From the NCBI GenBank assembly GCA_030629475.1, contig DAOVOU010000166.1, forward strand, positions 1-5,524: a stretch of DNA of 5,524 bases, in the 5' to 3' direction. Position numbers and translations under genes: made by a program. The DNA is from Desulfobacterales bacterium. GTDB lineage: Bacteria > Desulfobacterota > Desulfobacteria > Desulfobacterales > C00003060. The notes under the pieces were generated by a model that saw only the letters and a list, made by a program, of their open reading frames with translations, was not told the DNA's origin and ran no database searches. Positions 1 through 5,506 of the stretch are shown piece after piece (positions within the stretch are counted from its first letter, which is position 1; each line of letters begins with the position of its first letter).

Positions 1-83
1 GCAAAAATAACTTAGCGCTTATGTTATTTCTTCCCTCCAGTTCAACCCAAAGATAGTCTGCGCCTTCCACCCCAACCCTCTCC
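1..83. other. intergenic stretch, no gene recognised
   Basis: I see no convincing coding sequence in this short stretch. A small inverted repeat (AAATAAC at 5-11 and GTTATTT at 23-29, 11-nt loop) is followed by a short pyrimidine run. It could be the terminator of a gene lying left of the window, but the stem is AT-rich and weak. The last 8 bases (76-83, CCCTCTCC) are a candidate target-site copy for the mobile element that starts at 84. Confidence 0.3.
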
Positions 84-253
84 GTAACCGTTCACAGGGC
101 AGTCCGCTTTTGTCATTGCGAGGAGTCCTCCGCAGGCGGACGACGAAGCAATCTCCAGGTTTTGGGATCAGGAAAGCCTTGCTACCAGCCTTTCGGAGAT
201 TGCTTCGCTACGCTCGCAATGACCGTACGGCGGATGTTGCTATGAACGGTTAC
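84..253 (+). mobile_element. MITE-like palindromic element, copy 1 (IS66-type ends)
   Basis: A non-coding 170-bp element with a perfect 11-bp terminal inverted repeat: GTAACCGTTCA at 84-94 and its complement at 243-253. Inside are two more perfect inverted pairs: GTCATTGCGAG at 112-122 with 213-223, and GAAGCAATCTCC at 145-156 with 195-206. The whole element could therefore fold into a long hairpin. A small GC-rich hairpin sits in the left arm (about 125-141). The flanks CCCTCTCC (76-83) and CCCTGTCC (254-261) match at 7 of 8 positions, as expected for an aged 8-bp target duplication. A second copy in opposite orientation lies at 3350-3518. Ends starting GTAA and 8-bp duplications are traits of IS66-family insertion sequences, so mobilisation in trans by such a transposase is inferred. 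No transposase is encoded here. Confidence 0.72.
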
Positions 254-273
254 CCCTGTCCAAATCGCAACGT

Positions 274-303
274 TTGACAATACATACCAGGTGCTTATTT
301 TAT
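274..303 (+). promoter_or_regulatory. candidate sigma-70 promoter for clpB
   Basis: A perfect -35 hexamer TTGACA is at 274-279, followed by an AT-rich stretch. The best-placed -10 is TTTTAT at 298-303 (18-bp spacer). It is a poor match, and better-looking TATA-like words just downstream are too far away. It lies just outside the MITE and would give a leader of about 260 nt. I found no CIRCE operator (TTAGCACTC-N9-GAGTGCTAA) and no clear sigma-32 promoter upstream of clpB, so how heat shock would act on it is not visible. Confidence 0.3.
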
Positions 304-553
304 ATAAAATCGCGGGATATAGCACTTTTACAGAAGCCAAAAAGTAGTTTACACTTTTTTGAGATAAAATCCTTACGGCCCGCCCTGGCGCGACACCAAT
401 ATATGAGCACGCAACCTTCGAGAACCCGGTCTGGGCCAGGGATTAACTCCGAAAGCTCCAGCCTATGGAGTTTAGGCGTAAGCCTTTTATTCTCGTTTTT
501 GAAAAAGTGTAAACTGAAGAATGAAACATGCCAAATCGCGTAGCGATTTTATA
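303..553. repeat. nested inverted repeat filling the clpB leader
   Basis: The core is a 14-bp perfect inverted pair, AGTTTACACTTTTT at 346-359 with its complement at 502-515, spanning 170 bp. The arms continue inward imperfectly: the GATAAAATCCTTACGG region at 363-378 pairs with the CGTAAGCCTTTTATTCTC region at 477-494, with mismatches and a small indel. Inner pairs include CCCTGGC (383-389) with GCCAGGG (435-441). An outer pair, TATAAAATCGC (303-313) with its complement (543-553), encloses everything. It shares no ends or sequence with the element at 84-253. It may be a second MITE type or a structured 5' leader. An 89-codon open frame at 274-543 crosses it but looks non-coding. The outer pair could be chance in AT-rich DNA. 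Confidence 0.55.
533..549 (+). other. hairpin just before the clpB ribosome binding site
   Basis: AAATCGC (533-539) and GCGATTT (543-549) form a perfect 7-bp stem with a GTA loop, ending 5 nt before the ribosome binding site. It could protect the 5' end of the mRNA or tune initiation. It does not itself cover the AAGGAG. It competes with the outer arm of the larger inverted repeat, since 543-549 belongs to both. Confidence 0.4.
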
Positions 554-554
554 G

Positions 555-560
555 AAGGAG
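555..560 (+). promoter_or_regulatory. ribosome binding site of clpB
   Basis: AAGGAG lies 6 nt before the ATG at 567. This fixes the start, which also gives an N-terminus (MRFDKFT) matching the usual start of ClpB proteins. Confidence 0.85.
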
Positions 561-566
561 AAAACC

Positions 567-3149
567 ATGCGTTTTGATAAATTTACTATAAAATCTCAGG
601 AACTGATTCAAGGCGCCCAGGGCCTGGCGGGTCAATTGGGACATCAGCAGATCGATCCGGAGCATCTCTTGAAGGCCATGCTGGAGCAGCCCGAGGGGAT
701 TGCTCTCTCCATTCTTCAGAAGCTGGGTGCATCGCCTGAAAGGGTGTTGCATGAGGTTACGGATGCCCTCGAAAAGAAGCCTAAGGTGAGTGGGGCTGGT
801 ATGGAGGAGGTCTACATCGCTCCAATCACTAAGAAAGTGCTGGATAGGGCCTTTGCCGAAGCGACCAACCTGAAGGATGAGTATGTGAGCATAGAACACA
901 TCCTTGTGGCCATAACCGACCAGAAGAACACAGATGCAGCGCGCACCTTGGCCAGCGCAGGGGTAACCCGCGAGACTATCCTTAAGGTCCTTGTGGATAT
1001 CCGTGGCACCCAGCGAATCACTGATCCCAACCCAGAGGAAAAATATCAAGCCCTGCAAAAATTTGGTAGGGACCTGGCTGATCTCGCCCGCCTTGGGAAG
1101 CTCGACCCGGTCATTGGCCGGGATGAGGAGATCCGGCGGGTGGTGCAGGTGCTTTCTCGGCGCACCAAGAACAATCCGGTTCTCATTGGCAGGCCTGGTG
1201 TTGGCAAGACCGCCATTGTGGAGGGTTTGGCCCAACGCATTGTAAGCGGCGATGTGCCTGAGACCCTGAAGAACCGGCGTCTGGTTGCACTTGACATGGG
1301 TGCGCTGGTGGCAGGGGCAAAATACCGTGGCGAATTCGAAGACCGCCTAAAGGCCGTGTTAAAAGAAGTCGAGGCTGCTGAGGGCGAAATCATTATGTTC
1401 ATTGACGAGCTTCACACCATGGTTGGGGCCGGGGCTGCTGAGGGCGCGGTGGATGCGTCAAATATGCTAAAACCTGCTTTGGCCCGGGGTACCCTGCGGT
1501 GCGTAGGGGCCACGACAATAAAGGAGTATCGAAAGTACGTGGAAAAGGATGCTGCCTTGGAGCGGCGTTTCCAACCAGTGCTTGTTCAGGAACCGAGCGT
1601 GGAAGACACGATCTCCATCTTGCGAGGCCTGAAAGAAAAATACGAGGTCCATCACGGTGTCAGGATCAAGGATTCTGCGATTGTGGCTGCAGCCACCCTT
1701 TCCAACCGTTATATATCGGATCGATTCCTGCCGGACAAGGCGATCGATCTCATCGATGAATCTGCCTCCAGGCTCCGTATTGAGATCGACAGCATGCCAG
1801 CCGAGATCGACGAGGTGGAGCGCAAGGTCGTCCAGGCCCAGATCGAACGTGAGGCCCTCAAGAAGGAGACAGACGAGGCCTCAAAAGAGCGACTGGCCAA
1901 GCTTGAAAAAGACCTTTCGGTCCTGAAGGAAAAAAGCCGCGAGATGAAGGCCCACTGGCAAAATGAAAAAGAGGCCATCCAGACCATTCGCAAGGTCAAG
2001 GAGGAGCTCGAGCGCGTGGGCATTGAGGAACAGCAGGCTGAGCGTGAGGGAAATCTGGCCAGGGCTGCAGAGCTTCGTTACGGGGTGGCAACCGATTTAA
2101 GAAAACGCCTGGAAGAGGCTAAGGAGAGGCTTTCCGAACTTCAGACAGACCGGAAGATGCTCAAGGAAGAGGTGGATGACGAGGATGTGGCTGAGGTGGT
2201 TTCCATGTGGACGGGGATACCGGTCTCCAGGATGATGGAGGGGGAGCGGGAAAAACTCATTCATATGGAAGAACGACTCTCAAAACGGGTTGTGGGCCAG
2301 AACGAGCCGATTGTGGCCGTTTCCAATGCGGTGAGACGGGCACGGTCCGGTTTGCAGGACCCGAATCGGCCCATTGGTTCCTTTATTTTTATGGGACCCA
2401 CGGGTGTGGGTAAAACCGAGCTGGCCAAGGCCCTGGCCGAGTTTATCTTTGACGACGAACGGGCCATGGTCCGCGTTGACATGTCTGAGTACATGGAAAA
2501 ACATTCGGTCTCACGACTCATAGGCGCCCCTCCGGGATATGTGGGTTATGAGGAGGGCGGCTATCTGACGGAATCGGTCAGGCGCCGGCCCTATTCGGTG
2601 GTGCTATTTGATGAGATCGAAAAGGCCCACCCTGAGGTTTTTAACGCGCTTTTGCAGATCCTGGATGATGGGCGCATGACCGACGGCCATGGTCGGACCG
2701 TTGATTTCAAGAACACCATCATTATCATGACCTCCAATGTGGGAAGCCATTGGATTCAAGAGCTGGGTGCAAACCAGCGGGACGAGATGGAAAAGCGTGT
2801 CATGGAGGCCTTGCACGCCAGTTTCAAGCCGGAGTTTCTTAACCGGATCGATGACATCATCGTCTTCCACAATCTGACACCCGAGCAGCTCAATGCCATT
2901 GTGGATATTCAGCTCAGGAGCCTGAAGAAACGACTTGAAGACCAACACATCACGCTTGGACTTTCGGATGCAGCTAAGGCGCTCTTGGCCCGAGAAGGTT
3001 TTGATCCAACGTACGGGGCACGTCCCTTGAAGCGGGCCATCCAGAAGCATATTGAAAACCCGTTGGCCATGGAGATACTCCAGGGGAATCTCGGTGAAGG
3101 AGCTCACGTTCTGGCCGATGTGAACGAAGGAAAGATCGTTTTCAAGTGA
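567..3149 (+). CDS. clpB: ATP-dependent chaperone ClpB (Hsp100 disaggregase)
   Basis: A complete 860-residue ClpB, close to the E. coli length of 857. The cytosolic hexamer threads aggregated proteins through its pore, working with DnaK/DnaJ/GrpE. Domains in order: double Clp N-domain (about 4-145); AAA+ 1 with Walker A GRPGVGKT (208-215), Walker B IMFIDE (276-281), pore-loop KYRG (252-255) and arginine fingers R333/R334; coiled-coil middle domain (about 410-530) carrying the DnaK contact region; AAA+ 2 with Walker A GPTGVGKT (610-617), Walker B VVLFDE (678-683), pore-loop GYVGY (657-661), arginine finger R760 and sensor-2 GARP (817-820). The long middle domain and lack of a ClpP-binding IGF/L loop exclude ClpA, ClpC and ClpX. 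One variation: the first Walker A reads GRPGVGKT where GEPGVGKT is usual; the catalytic Lys and Thr are intact. A hairpin follows the stop codon, so it is probably monocistronic. Confidence 0.98.
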   Translation: MRFDKFTIKSQELIQGAQGLAGQLGHQQIDPEHLLKAMLEQPEGIALSILQKLGASPERVLHEVTDALEKKPKVSGAGMEEVYIAPITKKVLDRAFAEATNLKDEYVSIEHILVAITDQKNTDAARTLASAGVTRETILKVLVDIRGTQRITDPNPEEKYQALQKFGRDLADLARLGKLDPVIGRDEEIRRVVQVLSRRTKNNPVLIGRPGVGKTAIVEGLAQRIVSGDVPETLKNRRLVALDMGALVAGAKYRGEFEDRLKAVLKEVEAAEGEIIMFIDELHTMVGAGAAEGAVDASNMLKPALARGTLRCVGATTIKEYRKYVEKDAALERRFQPVLVQEPSVEDTISILRGLKEKYEVHHGVRIKDSAIVAAATLSNRYISDRFLPDKAIDLIDESASRLRIEIDSMPAEIDEVERKVVQAQIEREALKKETDEASKERLAKLEKDLSVLKEKSREMKAHWQNEKEAIQTIRKVKEELERVGIEEQQAEREGNLARAAELRYGVATDLRKRLEEAKERLSELQTDRKMLKEEVDDEDVAEVVSMWTGIPVSRMMEGEREKLIHMEERLSKRVVGQNEPIVAVSNAVRRARSGLQDPNRPIGSFIFMGPTGVGKTELAKALAEFIFDDERAMVRVDMSEYMEKHSVSRLIGAPPGYVGYEEGGYLTESVRRRPYSVVLFDEIEKAHPEVFNALLQILDDGRMTDGHGRTVDFKNTIIIMTSNVGSHWIQELGANQRDEMEKRVMEALHASFKPEFLNRIDDIIVFHNLTPEQLNAIVDIQLRSLKKRLEDQHITLGLSDAAKALLAREGFDPTYGARPLKRAIQKHIENPLAMEILQGNLGEGAHVLADVNEGKIVFK
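984..995 (+). promoter_or_regulatory. possible internal translation start for a short ClpB
   Basis: A GTG codon (993-995, Val143) is preceded by AAGG at 984-987, five bases upstream. E. coli ClpB has an internal GTG start near codon 149 that yields a form lacking the N-domain, and this site falls at the equivalent N-domain/AAA+ 1 junction. Initiation here would give 718 residues. The Shine-Dalgarno match is only four bases, so this is suggestive. Confidence 0.25.
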
Positions 3150-3171
3150 TAAAATCCCTGCGGGATTTTAT
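3149..3171 (+). terminator. hairpin terminator candidate after clpB
   Basis: ATAAAATCCC (3149-3158) and GGGATTTTAT (3162-3171) form a perfect 10-bp stem with a TGC loop, starting at the last base of the clpB stop codon. There is no long separate T tract, but the 3' arm itself ends in TTTTAT. A GC-rich inverted pair (GCGGC/GCCGC, about 3177-3189) follows directly. It resembles the hairpin just before clpB (AAATC...GATTT with a 3-nt loop), so it could also be a small dispersed palindrome acting as a terminator. Confidence 0.55.
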
Positions 3172-3194
3172 ATAACGCGGCTACGCCGCTCAGA

Positions 3195-3250
3195 GTCGGA
3201 TACTTGATGCTTGACACTTGATGCTGGTTGCTGGATACTTAATACTAGAC
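3195..3250. repeat. degenerate 7-bp tandem array
   Basis: Eight consecutive heptamers keep phase over 56 bp: GTCGGAT, ACTTGAT, GCTTGAC, ACTTGAT, GCTGGTT, GCTGGAT, ACTTAAT, ACTAGAC. The consensus is about RCTTGAT. The middle units are best conserved and the edges decay. It lies in non-coding DNA just after the clpB terminator region; a 63-codon open frame starting at 3218 crosses its right half but has no ribosome binding site or family resemblance. Function unknown; replication slippage of a short seed is the simplest origin. Confidence 0.6.
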
Positions 3251-3272
3251 GAAGCGAATGGGAAGCAATCCC

Positions 3273-3341
3273 GGTCGGGCACAAAGCCCGGCCCTACAAC
3301 TTGCGCCAAATTTGCATTTGGTATATTCCGCAATCCGGAAT
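3273..3341. repeat. three consecutive small hairpins
   Basis: Three stem-loops follow one another in 69 bp. GGTCGGGC (3273-3280) pairs with GCCCGGCC (3286-3293) across ACAAA, with one G-T. CCAAAT (3306-3311) pairs with ATTTGG (3316-3321) across TTGC. ATTCCG (3325-3330) pairs with CGGAAT (3336-3341) across CAATC. None has a T tract, so they do not look like ordinary terminators. They end right at the MITE copy 2 border. They could be remnants of dispersed palindromes or part of a structured RNA. Confidence 0.45.
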
Positions 3342-3349
3342 CTAAAAGC

Positions 3350-3518
3350 GTAAGCGTTCACGGGGGCGTTTGCTTAGGGTCATTGCGAGCGAAGCGAAGC
3401 AATCTCTGAAAGGCTACCGGCGAGACCTTCCCTAACCCAAACTCTGGAGATTGCTTCGTCGTCCGCCTGAGGCGGACTCCTCGCAATGACAAAAGAGGAC
3501 TGCCCCGTGAACGGTTAT
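3350..3518 (-). mobile_element. MITE-like palindromic element, copy 2 (inverted)
   Basis: 169 bp, the same family as the element at 84-253 but in opposite orientation. By hand, about 70 of the first 75 bases of copy 1 match the reverse complement of this copy; the centre and far end are more divergent. The ends are GTAAGCGTTCACGGGG (from 3350) and, read inward from 3518, ATAACCGTTCACGGGG (14 of 16 equal). Subterminal pairs include GTCATTGCGAG-type arms (3380-3390 with 3480-3490) and a perfect hairpin GTCCGCC/GGCGGAC (3461-3467 with 3471-3477). The flanks CTAAAAGC (3342-3349) and CTAAAATC (3519-3526) match at 7 of 8 bases, again an aged 8-bp target duplication. The element ends 29 bp before the htpX ATG, so it or its right border probably contributes to the htpX leader or promoter. 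No transposase is encoded. Confidence 0.72.
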
Positions 3519-3537
3519 CTAAAATCTGAAATCCAAT

Positions 3538-3543
3538 AGGAGG
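3538..3543 (+). promoter_or_regulatory. ribosome binding site of htpX
   Basis: A perfect AGGAGG lies 4 nt before the ATG at 3548, a slightly short spacing. It settles the start. Only 19 bp separate it from the mobile element, so there is no room for a full promoter outside the element. Confidence 0.8.
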
Positions 3544-3547
3544 AATT

Positions 3548-4390
3548 ATGGGAAATTCGATAAGAACCGGAATCCTTTTAGGGGCATTAACCGCCCTTGT
3601 TATGGTTATCGGCCGTTTATTGGGGGGTCAGATGGGAATGATTATCGCGTTTTTCTTTGCGATAATCATGAACTTTGGCAGCTACTGGTTTTCGGACAAG
3701 ATCGTGTTGAGAATTTACAGTGCCAAACCGGTTTCTGAGGGTGAGGCCCCAGACTTGCACCGGATTGTCAGACAACTGGCCCAGCAAGCAGGCATTCCCA
3801 TGCCAAAGGTTTGCATCATGCCCTCTGAATCCCCAAACGCCTTTGCCACAGGCCGCAATCCACAGCACGCGGTAGTCGCGGTCACCCAGGGGATTCTTAG
3901 GCTACTGGACGAGAATGAGCTCAAGGGTGTGCTCGCTCACGAGCTGGCCCATGTAAAGCACCGGGACATCCTGATCGGCTCGATTGCGGCTACTCTGGCC
4001 GGTGCCATCATGATGGTCGCCAGCATGGCCAGGTGGGCCGCCCTGTTTGGTGGCTTTGGGAGTCAGGACGATGACGATGGCGGCGGCATGATCGGCCTTA
4101 TTGCCATGTCTATCATTGCGCCTATTGCGGCCATGGTGATTCAGATGGCTATATCGCGATCCAGGGAATATGCAGCCGATGCAGCAGGCGCCTCTTTTGC
4201 GGGTAGCCCCTATGGCCTGGCCAGCGCCCTGCAAAAGATATCTTCGGCCTCACGACAGATACCCATGAGGGCCGAGCCGGCCACCGCCCACATGTTTATC
4301 ATGAACCCCTTGTCCGGAAAAAGCCTCATGAACCTTTTCAGCACCCACCCGCCTGTTGAAAAAAGGATTGAAAAACTGACGGGCCGGTAG
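3548..4390 (+). CDS. htpX: membrane zinc metalloprotease HtpX (M48 family)
   Basis: A complete 280-residue M48B peptidase (E. coli HtpX is 293). HtpX is an inner-membrane protease with its active site facing the cytosol; it cuts misfolded membrane proteins and overlaps in role with FtsH. Two N-terminal membrane segments (about 6-24 and 30-47) precede the catalytic domain. Zinc ligands are H131 and H135 of HELAH (E132 catalytic), with the third ligand E207 in SREYAAD. Other family marks are NAFATG (97-102) and FSTHPP (264-269). Two further hydrophobic segments (about 143-165 and 181-203) are joined by a Gly/Asp-rich loop (GSQDDDDGGG, 171-180). No catalytic residue is missing. In E. coli the gene responds to CpxR and heat shock, but no such site is visible here. 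It follows clpB on the same strand but is separated by a terminator candidate and repeats, and runs convergently into the usp gene with a 20-bp gap lacking a strong terminator. Confidence 0.96.
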   Translation: MGNSIRTGILLGALTALVMVIGRLLGGQMGMIIAFFFAIIMNFGSYWFSDKIVLRIYSAKPVSEGEAPDLHRIVRQLAQQAGIPMPKVCIMPSESPNAFATGRNPQHAVVAVTQGILRLLDENELKGVLAHELAHVKHRDILIGSIAATLAGAIMMVASMARWAALFGGFGSQDDDDGGGMIGLIAMSIIAPIAAMVIQMAISRSREYAADAAGASFAGSPYGLASALQKISSASRQIPMRAEPATAHMFIMNPLSGKSLMNLFSTHPPVEKRIEKLTGR

Positions 4391-4410
4391 GTAATAGGCA
4401 TAGGCCGCCT

Positions 4411-5352
4411 TCAACTCACAATCCACACTGCCATGTTATCGGCCATATGAAGAACCTTATTGGTGACACGGCCCATGACAAATTCCTGGACAACGCTAAG
4501 GCCCCGCCTGCCCATGACAATGGTGCCGTAGCCACCCTCCCTGGCTTCCTCTACAATCGCCTTGGCCCGGCTCCTTTTGCCGGAAATGATTTTGGTGGTA
4601 ACACGGCTTGAGGTAAAGCCCGCGTTGATCAGTCGATCTTTGGCTTCTTCCATGGCTGGATCAATTTCTCTCTTCATGGTTTCCAGCCATTCTGCTTCGT
4701 CTTTCGGAGGAAAGAGCTCGTCTGGCCCTGTCTTTGGAATGTCAAGAGCTCTGATGATATGGCGGAGCGCTACTTCGCAGTCAGGATCAACTAACAGTGA
4801 GCCAGCGCAATCTACCGCCATCAGTGCCCCTTCAGAACCGTCAAAAGCCACCAGGATTTTTTTGGACCGAGGACTTCCTTCAACAACAACAACGGGCACG
4901 TGATGCAGCTTTCCGATCAATTTATTGGCCACGCTTCCAATTATGATGTCCTTCACCTTGCTGGTTCCAGTGCGCCCCACTACAACAGCGCCAAAGTCCT
5001 TGTGTGACTCCCGAAGAATATCTCTGGCAATGCCTACCTTCTTCGATTGGGCCTTAACCGTAACCGCGTCACTGGGAAAACCAGCATTGACAAGCGTTTT
5101 TTGCGCTTTGTCAAGAAATTTTTTCATGACGCTTTCTTGCCCTCCCATCCACGCTCTTACTGCAGCCACCTTGAGCCCAAACTCTTTTGTCTTTCCCAAA
5201 TCCAAAAACGATTCAGGAGCTTCGAGCTTAACATGGAAAAGAACGACTTTCGTTCGTTGGTGCGGTAGAACCTGGCTGACATACCGTACCGCCTCAAAGG
5301 CCTGGTCGGACCCATCAACAGCCAATAATATTTTCTTTCGGTTGTCTTTCAT
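4411..5352 (-). CDS. tandem-domain universal stress protein (UspA family)
   Basis: A 313-residue protein with two Usp domains (about 5-158 and 164-312), probably from an ancient duplication. Usp proteins are cytosolic, bind ATP or AMP in many cases, and aid survival under starvation, oxidative or envelope stress; partners of this one are unknown. Domain 1 starts AVDGSDQA (11-18), with the nucleotide-contacting Asp13, and carries a full ATP motif G126-x2-G129-x9-G139-S140. Domain 2 starts AFDGSEGA (169-176) with Asp171, but its motif reads G281-x2-G284-x9-G294-R295: Arg replaces the usual Ser/Thr, so nucleotide binding may be altered there. No signal peptide or membrane segment is seen. The start is fixed by AAAGGAGG (minus strand, 5362-5369) 9 nt before the ATG. 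It is convergent with htpX. A 14-bp palindrome upstream suggests transcriptional control. It cannot be matched to a specific E. coli Usp; the two-domain build resembles UspE. Confidence 0.93.
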   Translation of the reverse strand: MKDNRKKILLAVDGSDQAFEAVRYVSQVLPHQRTKVVLFHVKLEAPESFLDLGKTKEFGLKVAAVRAWMGGQESVMKKFLDKAQKTLVNAGFPSDAVTVKAQSKKVGIARDILRESHKDFGAVVVGRTGTSKVKDIIIGSVANKLIGKLHHVPVVVVEGSPRSKKILVAFDGSEGALMAVDCAGSLLVDPDCEVALRHIIRALDIPKTGPDELFPPKDEAEWLETMKREIDPAMEEAKDRLINAGFTSSRVTTKIISGKRSRAKAIVEEAREGGYGTIVMGRRGLSVVQEFVMGRVTNKVLHMADNMAVWIVS

Positions 5353-5361
5353 TGGTTACTT

Positions 5362-5369
5362 CCTCCTTT
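5362..5369 (-). promoter_or_regulatory. ribosome binding site of the usp gene
   Basis: AAAGGAGG on the minus strand, 9 nt before the ATG at 5352. It is a near-complete anti-16S match, suggesting strong translation, and it settles the start codon. Confidence 0.85.
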
Positions 5370-5408
5370 ACTGTGGATAGTGGATAAGAACTCGAAAACG
5401 TCTCGGAA

Positions 5409-5426
5409 ATTCTACAACTAGTTGTA
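5409..5426 (-). promoter_or_regulatory. candidate -10 box and palindromic operator of the usp gene
   Basis: TACAACTAGTTGTA (5413-5426) is a perfect 14-bp palindrome about 60 bp upstream of the usp start. On the minus strand it overlaps by two bases a TAGAAT -10 candidate (5409-5414), so the palindrome occupies the -10/-35 spacer. No good -35 hexamer is seen 16-19 bp upstream, which would fit a promoter needing an activator, or no promoter at all. The TACAA/TTGTA half-sites are reminiscent of MarR/OhrR-type operators; that family assignment is a guess. Confidence 0.4.
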
Positions 5427-5466
5427 ATCATGTATCTTTCAGCGCCAGTTTTCTGTGCCATGAATA

Positions 5467-5506
5467 TGGAATGATGGAATAGTGGAACGATGGAATGATG
5501 GGGATG
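5467..5506. repeat. period-8 tandem array
   Basis: Five consecutive octamers in phase: TGGAATGA, TGGAATAG, TGGAACGA, TGGAATGA, TGGGGATG. It is non-coding, upstream of the usp promoter candidate, and may continue weakly past 5506. A separate pair of adjacent heptamers (GTGGATA twice, 5373-5386) lies between the palindrome and the usp ribosome binding site. These arrays and the one at 3195-3250 show that short-period repeats are common in this genome's intergenic DNA. I see no gene in 5371-5524. Confidence 0.55.

Noticed and set aside
84..253. CRISPR array or toxin-antitoxin system in the repeat-rich intergenic DNA
   Set aside because: The repeats are inverted pairs or short tandem units without regular spacers, and no cas-like or small toxin gene is present.
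309..330. TAGCACTTTT, resembling half of a CIRCE heat-shock operator
   Set aside because: Only part of the left half-site matches and there is no GAGTGCTAA partner at the required 9-bp spacing.
274..543. 89-codon open frame upstream of clpB
   Set aside because: It runs through the nested inverted repeat, begins within the promoter candidate, has no ribosome binding site, and its protein looks like translated repeat DNA.
533..569. RNA thermometer covering the clpB ribosome binding site
   Set aside because: The hairpin at 533-549 does not include the AAGGAG, and by eye I found only a 5-base complement (TTCTC near 490) to the region, too little for a ROSE or fourU thermometer.
549..1235. 228-codon open frame on the minus strand opposite the start of clpB
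   Set aside because: It is entirely antisense to a clear clpB N-domain and AAA+ 1 region, shows no recognisable family motif, and is explained by codon bias of the sense gene.
3218..3409. 63-codon open frame between clpB and htpX
   Set aside because: It crosses the heptamer array, the hairpin run and the MITE end, with no ribosome binding site and no family resemblance.
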